In this document: in pieces, positions 11,057-24,300 of the stretch
Layout of the letters: every line of letters starts with the position of its first letter
Numbering within the stretch: position 1 is the stretch's first letter
Source: Membranipora membranacea
Taxonomy: Eukaryota > Bryozoa > Gymnolaemata > Cheilostomatida > Membraniporidae
Assembly: GCA_914767715.1 (NCBI GenBank)
Contig: OU612068.1
Span: 9,672,001-9,736,000, forward strand
DNA: 64,000 nt
Direction of reading: 5' to 3'
Notes under the pieces: model-generated
The model's input: only the letters and a program-made list of their open reading frames with translations
Databases searched by the model: none
Told to the model about the DNA's origin: nothing
Position numbers and translations under genes: made by a program

Positions 11057-14000
11057 CTCTATTGTTCCTTCGACATGAATTATAATCGCCTTTCACCATG
11101 TTGCACCAAGGAGTTGTAGGTCTACAACTCCTTGGTTGCACAGGCTTAAAACAGTGTTATTTATCTCAGAACTATACTTCACATAACTTACTCCCATCTT
11201 AGCTAGTGACAACTGGTGCTAGTTAACATAAAGTCGCCACCCTAAACTAGCCTATCTACACTGTAGCTTACATATACTGCTCTATAGTAAATAAGACTCA
11301 ATCCAATGAATAGCATGCTATCATGTTGTCGCTGGAGAGAATATAGACAATAATGCTCACCTTGTTCAAAGCTTTCTCTCATATGAGCTCTGTCTTCGGG
11401 ATGGAAAAACTCAAACACAGACTTCCCCAGTAGTTCTGGGGGGTTATATCCAATCACTTTGGTTACTCTACAAAAGAAACAAGACAAAGTAATAAAAAGA
11501 GATTACGGGCTCTGAATGAAATAGCTAGAATAGGCAATACAAGCATCCAGAGCCCAGAGAGAAACCCGCAATGTGCAACTCATTCAATATGAGCTAGCAA
11601 AGGAATAGCAATGAAATTCTCAAGCGGTCAGATTTTATTTGCAAAGACATCACAGCATGGGGCAACGAAGAAAATTTACTGCAGCGAGTATTAAAGCATA
11701 CATCACTAAATAAGCTATTTGGATGTGTCGCAAGCTATGACACCATAACATACCTCTGATCAATGAAGGTGAATTTTCCATCTACACTATGACGAGATAT
11801 GAACTCTGTGGGCGATGTCTGATTGTTTAGGTCGGCACAGTTAGGGAAGGATGTAACCTGTAGCCTAGCTATAGCGACAAGACACGGTATAGAGTTAGAG
11901 TTACCTTCCCCGTCTGATACCTGCGACGGCGCTTGTTCATCTGAGAATAAGAGAAGCATCTACATGGAAACATGTAATGCAAATAAGTTATAAGTTAACT
12001 CATTGAAAGATCAAAGAAACCAAAGTTGTCTTGGTACGCTACAGCTGTCCATACTCCTACTTATCATCTATTCAATTTTCAAAAGATCAGCTAGATTAAA
12101 TTTGATCTGATTTGCCTACATTTGCAGTTGACTCCCCTGTTGGGTTTCAAAGCGGAAAAAGGAGTGAGATGCGAATCGCATTAAACTTTATCTAAGTGTT
12201 GGTTTGCACGCTGAGACAGGAACTGGAGTGGTTGAGTGGGAACATAAACTGGTAATTAGTAAACAACCATGTCCATGTCATGTGAATGACAAAATTCTGG
12301 TTACCAGATTCCAACCTAATAACGTCTAGCCAGTGTTCATCTCGAGGAGTTACTCACCCATGGACCAGTTTTTGATATATCCTGTGACATGGACCACAGC
12401 GTATTTGTGTCCGTCCTCAGCAGGCCCAAGTATATTCTCTTCTCTTAGCCTTATTGTGTGACTAGAAGTGAGGGCGTTGTGCTGAGCATTCCCCACTCTC
12501 ATACGGCATATGAATCCTCTACGTGATCCCATGCTCAGACGCATCGAGGCTACAATAGGGATATTATAATGACTAACACTTAATCTTTGCAAGATAGGGG
12601 TAGAGTTTAATTACTCTAGACAACAAGTGAGCAATTGTTTAGCAACAATTTATTCAACTTGCTAAAACTTTCAGGTTTATAATATTTTTATATATATGCA
12701 ATAACAGATTGAATCTAGCATGGTAGGACAACTAATATTTGTAACAATTCAATTCATGTGAGTCTCTTCGAATAAAACGCAGGTTCAATATAACAGATAT
12801 CAACATCTGCCAGGGAGACATTGACATACATTGATTATGATTATCACTGTCAAACATTGTACTGTTCAAAACTTACTGCTATGCCCTTCTTTTTTTACTG
12901 TACCACCTGGAATAGAAAAAAACCTCTTACAACAGGCTATACGTGAAAGATCACAGTCAACAGCTTCTGACTATCAGGACAATAGGTTGTTAGTAGAATA
13001 AAGATGCCGGAAATTGAGCAACACGATTTTCTTCTTTCTGATATTCACCGGCGATTTTTTTCACTATTGAATTGAGAGTGATAAGAATATAGCATTTCAA
13101 TAAATCTATGATTATAATAATATATATGCATATGTAGTAAGGTGACATAAAACTTACTCTTGAGGTCTAGTATTCGTCCGCTATTAGTAGGCTCTGATAG
13201 TGAGAGATGCTCTCTCACCTTCTTTATATCGTCTGGATGTATCACATCAAAGATAGTGTGTCCAAACCACTCACTCTGTAAAATAATAAACCAAACAATG
13301 CAAAGAAACAGTGTCATTATAGACCGGAGTTCAATAGTTCACTACTTTTATGATAGTACTCCCGATGATGCTCATGTATGCAATTTCGTCGCTTCCACGA
13401 CCCACGTTATACTTTTATCCAGTGACTACTTCTAGTATTATAGCACTAGCTTTACATAAAACCAATTATAACCTCCAATTCTAATTTTAATGGGGGTTCC
13501 CCCAGAAAATATCCAGTTACCAACCGCATTGATACACCTTTATATGGATAGGATTTCCCAATAGGGCTGTAAAGATTTAATGACGTCATAATCCAGTGTT
13601 TTCCATTGAGTAACCAACTGGTTACTGGTGCAACTTTATCATAAAGCGATGATAACTAGCCAGTGTGCCAACACACAAGTCATTATTAATAGTTAAACTC
13701 CCGTCAATATATTAACACCCTGTCTAAATCAGCTGTTTGTATCTTCTATTACAATATTGACACCGCTGAATATCTGGAGAAAGACACAGGTAGGAAAAAG
13801 TGAACTATACACATAAATATACCCCTGCTTTATATTAATCATAGTAATTGAATACATAGATGGTTTTGCTCGAAACATTATGACGGCTCGCCCGGATCTG
13901 ATCTTATACAATCTGTCTAATGAATCATACTACCATCTACAGAATACCGTTTAGAATATTCCAGCTCTGATTATGAAGGCCTCATCTACCTGTGGTTGAT

Positions 14001-17000
14001 TGAGTACAGGTGTGACAGAGTCAGACACGTGTATAATCTGTCCAGTCTCACACTGAGTAACAAACAGGAATCCATCAGCAGCCTCCAGGATCAGATGCTT
14101 CAGCTCATGGTCTGTGAGGAACGATGGTTTGTAGCTTCCATCTGATCGAGTGTTTCCAGTACCTGTATGTGAGGAGGGATACATAAAATTAGTATTTGAC
14201 CTTGAACTTTTACTCCCTACCAGAGACCATCGCTGTATAAGGTCGCTGTCCTATGTTTAGTTCACTAGTTTTTAGAGTATTGATCAGATTTTTTATGGGG
14301 GGGTGAGGGTGAGGGACGAACTGGGGGTAGCCACTATTACGGTATGGGTAGATTGTTCAATTACCCACCACCTGTCCCTTGACACCGCCACTATTTTTCA
14401 TCTACATGTACCAAAATCTTCTGTTTTACATATTCACCAGAAAGGAGAGTAACGACACCAGAAAGGAGAGTAACAACACCAGAAGTCATATAATATAGTC
14501 TGGTGTTGGTTCTATAGCTGCATAATTACAGCCCAGGGTCTAAACGCAAACCTAAAAATATGTATATTATACACGTATATGAACCCATAATATGTCTAAC
14601 ATGCATAAAGTTCATGCCCTGTAAATAGAGTCTACCTTTATTTAAACATGATTTGTGCCTGTGGTGTTTGTTATAAACTCTATACAGTGTTCACACATAA
14701 GAATAGCTTATTCATGTTGCCTGGGTACTTGGGCCTAGCTGCTTGTTATTGACAGTGTGTGACAATTAACACCATAACAGTGTCACAGTCACACTTACTC
14801 AGAACGAAAGCATCATATCATATCATATCAGGGATATGAACTTTTCTGATTCCACTTAGTTGAAGTCAGTTAATTTTTAATTCTGCCTACTGCATCTAGT
14901 TCCAAAATGAATCAGACTTGCAAAAATTGATCTATTTTGTTTAATCTCCAGAATTATTTGCCCCAGAAGATTCACCGTGTGGTAGTATGAGACCCAAACC
15001 CTAACTATCTTCCCTCCTTTGATGGCCTTCGAGGGCTAAAGTTAAACACTAACCCTGTAGACTTTTCATGTGAGCAGCTGCTAGTCTAAGAATTGTGAGC
15101 TTGTCTGGTTTCTTAGCGAGGCTGTTACAGGAAGGTACCATCTCGGATAGCTCATTAACATAAGACGCCATCTTACATCGGCGACGCCTCTCAATCTCAC
15201 AATGGCTCTCTCTGTAAACACAAAAGTGATAAAACTTTGAACCGGAGTCACAAGGAGTCACAACCACCACTTTCGAGAAACACCCTTTTTGTTACTGGTG
15301 TCTGAGAGAGAGGGGATGCACACCCCAAACTGCCACAATGACAAAAAAAACATTGCTCTTAAAAATAGGGCTAGTGCTGTGAATATGTTCTCATTGCACT
15401 TGACTAAACAGCATCACCCTAAAAGACATTCGAGAAGGACCTAATCCAAAGTCAGCCGAAGATTGCTACAACTAAACATGTCAACGTAATTAAACCAAGC
15501 GCACATGGTAAACCAAGAGACAGGCTCCATCGTTATGGATTAAGGAAAGTGATGAAATTAGACAGGGAGATAGGACATCAATCTGAGTATTTAGTTTCCT
15601 TGTACCCAACATCAGCCCTGTTGTACATGAAGCATTAGGATGTTGTAAAGCTGTAGGTTTGCAATGTTGCAATATGGGGAGCAATTTATTTACCACATTT
15701 ATTAATAATTTGTAGGATTTTAGTACTAAATATCAGTTAGTTTCAGTATAATGGTTAACATTGCATCAGCGAATGAGCGTATGATTCAAGGGGTATATAT
15801 CATAGACACTGCTAAAGGAAGTGAAAGATTTTCTTTGTTGATTGCATGACAAGGAAACAAAAGAATTAACAATAGCAATCAGGAGCACTAACTTATAATT
15901 TTAAACTATTAAACAGGATTAGTGTATATGTTGACTGTTGCAGACAAAGAAATTCGGTGATTGAACAGAAATAAATTGAAATTTTCTCCATGTAATAGTT
16001 GGTCTTGGCCACTGTGTGGTGGCTGGCTGGGAGAAAAACTTTGTCTATTTAGAATTAGATGACAGTTAAAATGTTGGCCTGTGCTGGTTTATGCATTATA
16101 GCAGCCTCTTATACTTGCATCACAGAGTGTTTTTTCGGGTTTTTTTCCAAAAAACCAAAACCTGTGTCCTCATGAACAAGCTTAACATAATGGCTGTACA
16201 ATAAACATCCTTTATGCTTGATGGATGTCAGCTATAGTCATATTCAACCATATGGACAGCTACAATGTCAACAACAGCACCCTCTTAATCTGAGCTCCAG
16301 ACTTCGACCCCCTCCCCTCGACAAACAGGAGATTTAGTGGTCCAATAGTGTAGCAATACTCCACTGTTAGGTTGACATAATTTGTGTCACCATTTTCAGT
16401 TAAGACCAATGCACTCTCATCTTCTAGGCCTACAAGTTCATCGCTCCAACTACAGCGTAATTAGCACCCTTGTCAGTGATGATGACAGAGGAAGTGTTGC
16501 TATTATTGGTTGTCAGCAAATTACTCACTAGAGAACATCAACATTCAGTAAGCCATAGCAGCAACGCATTGTTCATTACTTAAACATGGGTAGAGGGAGT
16601 ACTTTTGGCAGTGTTGTATCCAGTGCAGTCGAGAGACACAAATTACATGTTGTATAGCTCAAAAAATTCAAAGGAGTCTTGGCTTTTGTAGGATTACCGC
16701 TAAAGAAATAATAGGCATTTGAAAATCATTACAATAGGTTCACCTAAGTCCTATTGAGAGTCTTGTTATGACATCATAACATAATGATGTCATATCACTC
16801 ACCTGGCATATTTCTCTTTATCTGAAATCTCCTGGCTGTAATCATCATCCTCAGACCTGAAAAATATACCAAAAGCTAAATAATATACCACCTTTCATTT
16901 ACAGGCCTGCCACATTCATGAGATGATACATTTGGTGCCGGCAACAAAACTCACACTTCTCCCCCAGGAAAGGATACAAATCTGATTATGTGGGTTGTGG

Positions 17001-17507
17001 AGTCTTTATGCAAGCTTCTTGTTGACGGCTACTTGTCCAGTTGGTAAGAAGCACACTTTACACATCTAAATGTTCATCACTTAGAAATACTGACGAACAT
17101 AGTATGTTTATCATCAAGTTTTTGTATGCCTCTTTTTACCTGAGCAATCTTAGTCATAAACATCCTTGAATGATTTTAGTATCTTTTGATTATGGCATCA
17201 GCTGCAGTATTATCCTTGGTTCAATACTCTAGTCATTATTAATACTGCCTCTAACTGCACGAGAGAAGTCTTTTTTTTATCTATATCACGTACTCAAACT
17301 CAAGTGCTCTTGTGTAAACAAACAGATTGTTTGATGTGAGCACGCTTCGCAAATATGCTAGCCTTGATATTGCAATATAAGCAATAAACCAGTTTCAGGC
17401 TTTAATTCAACCACCATAGTGTTTGAATCGCTTTAGACAAAGATTTTTTTGAATAGAAAGCGTAAAAAAACTTACGGAGTCACTGAATGACTTCTTTTAC
17501 GACTCAT
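9018..17507 (-). CDS. ARNT: Aryl hydrocarbon receptor nuclear translocator (ARNT) homologue
   Basis: bHLH-PAS transcription factor, the common nuclear partner of AHR, HIF-alpha and SIM proteins. Coding exons: 17507-17476, 16856-16803, 15211-15054, 14162-13990, 13275-13158, 12906-12877 (30 bp), 12549-12358, 11940-11754, 11467-11361, 10976-10826, 10429-10278, 9749-9589, 9233-9018. Total 1731 nt, 576 aa; human ARNT is 789. The bHLH is at about residues 29-81 ([32 protein letters not shown]). PAS-A is at about 89-250 ([35 protein letters not shown]). PAS-B is at about 297-401 ([36 protein letters not shown]). A Gln/Ser/Ala-rich tail of about 175 residues follows. These strings separate ARNT from BMAL. 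The start is the first in-frame ATG of that exon; a non-coding 5' exon ending near 17643 is possible. Odd: the basic region has RRRRCKM where vertebrate ARNT has RRRRNKM. Confidence 0.93.
9437..9562. mobile_element. Palindromic MITE, family C, in the last ARNT intron
   Basis: This 126-bp fold-back runs from TAGTTTAAGC to GCTTAAACTA. The arms match through CTCAGACTGTG, GCTGG(T/C)AGTAGCAT and ATTATCAACCA, nearly to the centre. It ends 26 bp from the 3' end (9589) of exon 12. Short relatives carrying CATTATCAACC or TTATTATCAACC occur at 50971-51025 and near 61096. Confidence 0.75.
11023..11051. repeat. (AT)n microsatellite in an ARNT intron
   Basis: About fourteen uninterrupted AT dinucleotides, between ARNT coding exons 9 and 10. 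Likely length-polymorphic. Confidence 0.9.
11105..11136. repeat. 32-bp near-perfect palindrome in an ARNT intron
   Basis: ACCAAGGAGTTGTAG is followed, after two bases, by its exact reverse complement. With almost no loop it is a cruciform or hairpin candidate. Nothing links it to a known element. Confidence 0.85.
14435..14484. repeat. 21-bp tandem repeat, about 2.4 copies, in an ARNT intron
   Basis: Units start with CACCAGAAAGGAGAGTAAC at 14435 and 14456 and differ at one base; a third partial unit starts at 14477. Non-coding minisatellite seed. Confidence 0.85.
15212..16802. other. Longest ARNT intron, 1.6 kb
   Basis: It separates the exon encoding SDKEKYAR from the bHLH exon. I see no exon, RNA gene or clear element in it. 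A small inverted repeat (GACATCATAAC / ATGATGTCA) sits near 16771-16791 beside the donor. Confidence 0.5.
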
Positions 17508-18534
17508 ACCTGCGGCAGCTGTGTCTATATGGCGTCCACAATCTAAAATATTAAGTTCAAACTATTAGAATGGTGTGATTTACTGAAGACACTAATTTCT
17601 CACACCAGCCACATCTGTGAAGGTCCGTTGGTCTGCGCATACCTGAACAATGTGTGAATTAATAATATTGACCAAAATAACTAGCTGATCACAGCTTCAA
17701 TGCGTTGACAAGGAAGAATATATTTGTCCACCAACTAAGCCAAATGCAAATGCATCAAGCTATAGCGTTTTAATCCCTTGTGGGGTTGCATTTTCTAATC
17801 AGAAATCATGACAGTTGATATCAGAGCAAGCTATGCTGAAATGCATAAAACACCCTGCGATTGACAATCCCTCTACATCTCTTTTACAAAGACAGACAAG
17901 ATATTTGTGAGCTCCAGATGTGCAAGTTGCCAAACAGTCAAGGGTTCACATATAACTATTTTTATCAGTCGGCAAAATGTCCTCCCCTATTACAAAGTTT
18001 GCGCATGCGATCTCAATGAATTCGTTGCAGTCACGATGAGGAAACGTATCAAAGTAGTTTACCGAGCATTTTTATCTCATTGGTTTTACCCAGATAAGCG
18101 TAGAGAATGCCAAAAGTGTCTGATATAAAATTTATGTAATAGTAATAAATGTATTAAAATCTCGTCTTGAAAAGGGTGATCAATGCAATGAGAGCTCCTG
18201 GATGAAAGAAGAAAATTCATAACAAGAATGATCCGAAATGTAGTAGGCGCTGCAGTGAGTAAGAAGATTACAGGTATGAGAATTTAAATTTGACACAATA
18301 CATGCATCGGCGAAACAGAAATGGCAGTCTTCTCCAAAGCCTGTGTGTCTCTAGCAATCTTAGACTGGCCCCAGTCTTTGCCAGGGTGATGAAGTAGATA
18401 TGTGGAAGAATATATTGATGATTCTATTCCTATTTTATTTTCATTTATTAACACACATGCCAATATTATTATACATGTCATCATCAGTAAACACTTCACG
18501 CTATTCAGCGCATGTGTCATCTCAGAATGCTGTT
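17508..18534. other. 5' flank of ARNT
   Basis: This should hold the ARNT 5' UTR and promoter. A minus-strand donor-like sequence (CAG|GTATGC at about 17643) and the acceptor at about 17541 fit a short non-coding first exon. No TATA box or CpG island stands out. The remainder up to the retrotransposon fragment is A+T-rich without recognisable features. Confidence 0.4.
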
Positions 18535-19878
18535 TTATGATCTTACAATTACATTCCAAGCCTTGCGGTCTTGGGCTAGTTTCTCAACCTGGTGAGAGGT
18601 AATACCTCGCTTTGTCAGGGCTTTGTCAATCCTTTTCTGCCAGGTTAGTTTAGGTGCTCCTCGTGGTCTTTTGTGAGGGTTTCTGAACTCCTGGAGTGCT
18701 TGTCTTACCGGCGTTTCTTCTGGCAATCTCAGGATATGCCCATAGAAACGAAGCCTCCGCTGCTCTCTTCTTCCACTCCATTTGTTCTGCCTGGTCCTTT
18801 CATATAGTTTGTTATTGCTGATTATGTCCGGGTATCTGATGTTCAGTATGTTCCTCATGTGACGCCGATGGAATATATCTACTTCCTCTTCTTTCCCCTG
18901 TGTGAGTGTCCAGGTTTCGCTGTTGTATAGGAAGACACTGCTAACATAGGCATCATAGGATCTCAGTTTTATGTCCTTTTGCAGTCTCCTATCTTTTAGT
19001 ATCGGTTTGATTCGGTTGATTGCACCATTCGCTAGTTGTTTCCTTCTCTTTATGTCCGCTTGTGTGTCTAATAGAGTTCCGAGGTATTTACATTTCTTCC
19101 ATGTGCTATCTCCGTTTCTTGATATGTCGTATTCCTCTGTCTTCTCTGAGTTGATCTTTAGATTCCTCTCTGCCAGTCTAGATGGTACCTGCACTATTCA
19201 GACCAATCCAGCAAATATCGTCTGCGTACTGCAGCGGAATGTTCCTACCAGGTGGATCACTCATAGGCCTACTGTATGAGTGCTCCAGACTTGGTATTGG
19301 GGCATTCCGCTTCAGTGATTTTGCCATATATAGCGTGAATAGTATGGGAGAGAGGCAGTCACCTTGGGGAGTGCCAATATTCGTGGTGAATAGTGGTTCT
19401 ATCTGCCCGTTTACCTTAATTGCCAGTTGTACGTTCTTGAGGAGTGCTTTGATTAGATGGAGTTCGTCATGTTGTAGTATTGATTTCAGGTCTTGGATTA
19501 TGGTGTTTCTCCTTACTGTGTCGAAGGCCTTACTCATATCCATCATCAGTATGTGGGTGTGGTAGTCTGTGGATGCCACTGCTTTTTCTGCCAGTAGTTT
19601 CATGGTGAATATTTGTTCCGTCGTACCTCTGCCTGACTGGTAGGCTGCTTGGGATAGTGGGATGTTGTCATCTATCCGTGTTCCAACTCTGTCTAGTATA
19701 CAGATTGCAAGTATCTTTCTCAGTATGGACAAGAGCACTACTGGTCTGAGGTGGGCTGGTGGTCCTTTAGATTTTCCTGGTTTCTGTAGTGGTATGAGAA
19801 CGCCTTGACGAATTTCATCTGGGAATGAGCCTGTTCTTGCTGCTTCATTTAGAATGTCCGCAATTATGCTGAAGGAAT
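18535..19878 (-). pseudogene. Non-LTR retrotransposon fragment: reverse transcriptase, truncated and frameshifted
   Basis: The minus strand encodes the middle and end of a LINE reverse transcriptase. The first reading frame runs from about 19878 to 19178: FPDEIRQGVLIPLQKPGK, then an aspartate motif in ILMMDMSKAFDTV, GTPQGDCLSPILFTLY and the active-site box QYADDI. It then ends, and the protein resumes in another frame at 19194 with RLAERNLKINSEKTEEY, continuing to a stop at 18535 through YLGTLLDT, a Trp- and Arg-rich stretch and RRLRFYGHILRLPEETPV. About ten residues normally present between YADD and LKIN are missing, so a deletion plus frameshift inactivates it. The endonuclease and N-terminal part are absent (5' truncation, typical of LINEs). 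The tail resembles RTE-type elements; clade not certain. Confidence 0.85.
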
Positions 19879-21389
19879 GTCATATAAACTTATTTATATG
19901 GAATGGTGGATAATAATAAAATAATCCAAGTACCTACCAGAGTTGCCAGTTGAGTTATATGTAGTTGTAGAGTGGTATTTGTGCCTTGAGGATAGTTTCT
20001 TAAAGTAGCCCTGGGTTGGCAGCACCTACATACACATGCAAAGTTGAAATTGACAGGGTAGAGACAGATGAAAATATTACTTCTGTCTTCTTGGTTCACT
20101 TCAGTCTTTCTAAAATTTAGACCCAGTTCAACCGATGAATCTCTGCTTATATGTGAAGCACTCAAGGCCACCCAATATTATTATTTCATAAAAATCTAGG
20201 GCTATATTGTTTGAATTCTGGCCTTCAGTTGCTTAGACCAGATATATCGGTCCACTAAATCGAACTTCAGTATATAAACTGCCAACATTATACTCTTGGT
20301 GAGTTTGGTCAAAAGCATGATGGCCCAAATATTGTCACTACTACTAGAAAGTCAGTGCAACTAAAAAGTGAGTGAGAGACAAAAGTTTGTAAAATTATCC
20401 AATGATCTTTATTGCAGGGTTTCAGTTCTGACCCTTCTTTTCACGAAGCGTTTGTATCATAGTAAAGACGTAATAGGTGAGTAACAAAATTGTCCATAGG
20501 CTCAATGCTTGTTATTAGGATTATTCATGACAAATGAATTTGAAATTAACTGCACTACCTACTTTACTAGTTACTAGGCTAGTCAACTTTTACTCACACT
20601 GACTCACTGACTAGTCTCAGACAAGCCTTCTCTCTGTAGAAATTGGAGTGTGACACATCACTTCCTTGACCCATGTAAACATATATAGCCTAGAGCACTT
20701 GCTGCTTATTCCAGTGTCAATATTTGTGCTACAGACCAATTCCAAAACCTTGGACTGGTGGAACAGTTCCGAGTCCAGGAGAATTTATTGCATATATATA
20801 TTTCATACATGACAAGTAGGTAGACCCAGAAATCAGGAGGTATCCGCGGACAAACTCCCAACCCGGAATACGGCTCTGCGTCCCGCAGTGCCGGCGCAAT
20901 TCAGCCCTCGTTTGTCATATTTCCAAGCCAAAACTTGAGCTTTCATATTATGAATTGCGTCATTTTACCTGATTTTACATACAATGAGTAATGGTAATAA
21001 GCAATTACATAGGTATATGCACTGCTGAGGTAGGAAAACATAGTTTCCCTTGCAAAAAGAAGCTTAACAAGTTTTCTGGGTAAAGGAAGCTGAAAAAGGG
21101 AGGAAAAATGGGGATAGGGAGGGGGTGGAAAAAGGCCCTAAAAACTGGGAGCCTCCCTACCAAAAAGGGAGACTTGTCAGGTATGATATATTTATATATA
21201 CACACATTATTACTAGGGCTGCAAACCCATGGCTCCTGCACAGATGCGCACAACCCATTGCATGCCTCAAATTTACAGCATCGTCTTTGACTCAATTTTG
21301 TACAAAGTAAGTAAAATTAAGACACCTCATTTTGTGTTAAGAGACAGAATGTATAAAATTCTAGTTTCCATCTTACAGAACACATCAGG
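19879..21389. other. 5' flank of MIOS
   Basis: Unique A+T-rich sequence between the retrotransposon fragment and the MIOS start. A slightly C+G-rich, CpG-bearing patch lies at about 20830-20890. An acceptor-like TCTTACAG ends 11 bases before the MIOS ATG, so a non-coding first exon may lie upstream. Confidence 0.4.
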
Positions 21390-24300
21390 ATGCTGGCTTC
21401 AGCTCCTAAGATAGACATATTTTGGTCACCAAGTAAGAGAGAGAAGTCCACATACATCGTATTCGGATCGGAACTTCATCTTTATCAAGTTAATCCCATC
21501 AACCCGTCAACCAATATTTCATCAAGTAAGTCAAAATTTCCGTTCTATTGAAGCTCCTTATAGTGCAATTTGCATGATCATGTCTGATTTCCCTTGTTTG
21601 AATATCCATCCTTATAACTACAATTGCCTTAGATCAAATTTGATCCAATCTTCCTGCAATCCGGTCCGGTCATTCCCACTCTGCTCATGAGCCGCCGCTG
21701 TCGGCTCAATCGCTCATTGCAGGCAAACTGGATCATGCTTGGTCAATAGATGCCTTTTGAGGGACAATATTCCCACTGTTTCGTAAAAAGAGGGCGCCAG
21801 GGATTTTTATATCAGAATGATCCAAAATGTCAATTAATATTTTTAGATCAGCAGTTGATCTCAGATACAACCTACAGCTCATATCTGTCACAAAATGCCG
21901 ATACAGCTTATCCTAAGGTGTGGAAACTCAATTATAATAATATGTATGATCTTATCATAAAGTTTCTTGTTGGTACGATTAAGAAGAATAATTAGGGAAA
22001 TTTATCGCTACAAAAACAAGTGATTGAGCTGGTCTTGGCCAAAACTTAACGTAGATGTTATGCATCTTTTCGCTTGTTGTTGCAGTGTATGTCATGGTAC
22101 CCTCGACCGGAGAAAGAGGACCTAGTGGCTGTGGGTCAGGCTAACGGTAATATTAGCATCGTTAGTCTGGACCAAAGAAAGAAAGATGACGAGCTTAGAG
22201 ACAGAGAATTCCGTGAGTTCTCATACTCTCTCATCGCTCATAAAAATGAAATATTGAAGAGTAATCTATTCTCAGGAGAATTGTTTTGCCATTTCGAACA
22301 CCATTGCATCAGCGTTTAGAGCATCCGTTTGATATAGTGAAATTTATTGCTAGCTAACATTAACTTTCATCTTTACTCCCACCAAAATTTAGTGCCAAAC
22401 CTAGACTCTAATTAAAATCTATTTCCCTGGGATATCTGGTTGCAGAAATATCACAGTTTTACCCTCCCTCCCTCAAGGTCACTTAAAAATGACAGCTCAA
22501 AATGAGCAAATAATTCCCACTAACATAGTTCTGATTGTATAGGGTGCTTTTACAATATAAGGTATGTGAACCTTTCTTTTATTACATTGCAGAACCTAAG
22601 CATGCTCGACCCTGCTGCTGTGTGGCCTGGAGTTTGGATCCATCAGCTCCTTTGATGGTGAGATAAACAAATCAACCTCAAGTTGGCAAATTGGCCTCTG
22701 AATGATGCAACTAAACGCATGAACCGCATACAATGTATTACTGTTATGTGACGTAAAAAACCCTCAATGAAAACTATGTAAACTGTGTATTGCTGCTGGT
22801 TGCTTGGTTACTCCTTAAATATACAGTTCAAGGAGGTTGCAACTCTCAAATATATATTTAATTATTCCAGGCGGTGACGTCCGATTATCAGTTGTATAGA
22901 TAAATTTCAGTATTTTGCTATTGGATATTAATGGTGTCTTTGTATTTCAGTTAGCTGCTGGGTTGGATAAATATAGAACTGATGCCAGTCTAGTGATATG
23001 GGATGTGAACAGAACAACAGAATCACTTACTGAGACCGGACAAAAGAAGAAAGTTCCTGGACCTCCAATACATGAATATGGTACATTTTACATGTCAATA
23101 TCATAACCATAGAAGCAACTCTATGTCTTTTTCAAGCCACAACATTCTACCTACCGTTGGCGGGTAATGTTGCGTTGTCTGTGATTAAATTATATACCAA
23201 GTGATGTCATCCAGTTGGCTTGACCAGCTTTGACCTTCTTCATAAACTATTTGCTAAGTGATTGTTCTGGGAATTCTAGCGCAGAAGTTTATGTATGTCA
23301 AACTTATGGCAATTATTGGTGATGGACACTAACTGTGTATTTAGTAGTATTCTCACTCACATTTTGTCTCTTTTATGTTTCATGTTTGGTTCTGTAGGTA
23401 TTTCTGAGGCGACTTATTCTCTAGCTTGGACTTCCACGAATATGATCGTGACTGGAATGCATAAATACCTGAGAGTGCTCGACTTGAGAGGTAACAAGCA
23501 GAATATTTTTGTTTCATTCAACTCTTTTTAAACCAAAGCGGCTATAGTCCTCACGCTGCTTCTACTCTTTAGAAATCCTTATTGGGCATATCAATTTTTG
23601 GAGTTACTTTCCTGTAAAAGCAGCTTCCTCAGAGCTTATGTATGTCATTGGTAGTTGCCACACTTACTTGCACTAATAGGCTTTGGTGGGAAAATGATAA
23701 AATATCTACATATAAAAGAGTCTTTTTCTCTTTTATCTTGTGAGCTGCAACCATATACATAAAAAAATTAATTTATCTATATTTTTATGGCTGTAACATT
23801 CAATGTACGTTATCTTGTTATTCTTAAACACAGATCCGAGTAAGTTCGCGAAGACGACAGCCACGAAGGCAGTATTTGGAGTGTGTGTCGATCCTCAGCA
23901 CGAGGAGAAGGTGGCCTCCTTTGTAGAGAACCAGGTGTCTGTCTGGGATCTTCGCTGGTTTGATAAACCTTTACATACTCTGCCTCTACAGAAATCAAAC
24001 ATAGTCAAGGTGAGGGCTGTCTGACAGGAATGGGGAGATTACTACCAATAGCTCACCATCTTTAAAATTACTCTATTACGCATGTACATAATATGTCAGA
24101 TCGGGTATAGATTTAGGATACCTAGCCGTTATCTGAAGATCTCGGAATCATGCCAAATGGTACCTTTCTTTTGTGTCAGTCCTACTAGGCGATGTTTGGT
24201 GTGGTTTTAAAGATCTCAGGCTGAAAAAAATCATTAGGGCATATGAAATAAAACACCCTGTGAACCTAATTGCTGTCAACTGCTGCAAAGTCTGAAAATT

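Noticed and set aside
9018-17507. BMAL/CYCLE instead of ARNT
   Set aside because: [24 protein letters not shown] and [13 protein letters not shown] match ARNT rather than BMAL.
17907-18128. 73-codon plus-strand frame upstream of ARNT
   Set aside because: No recognised motif or splice partners; isolated in A+T-rich flank.
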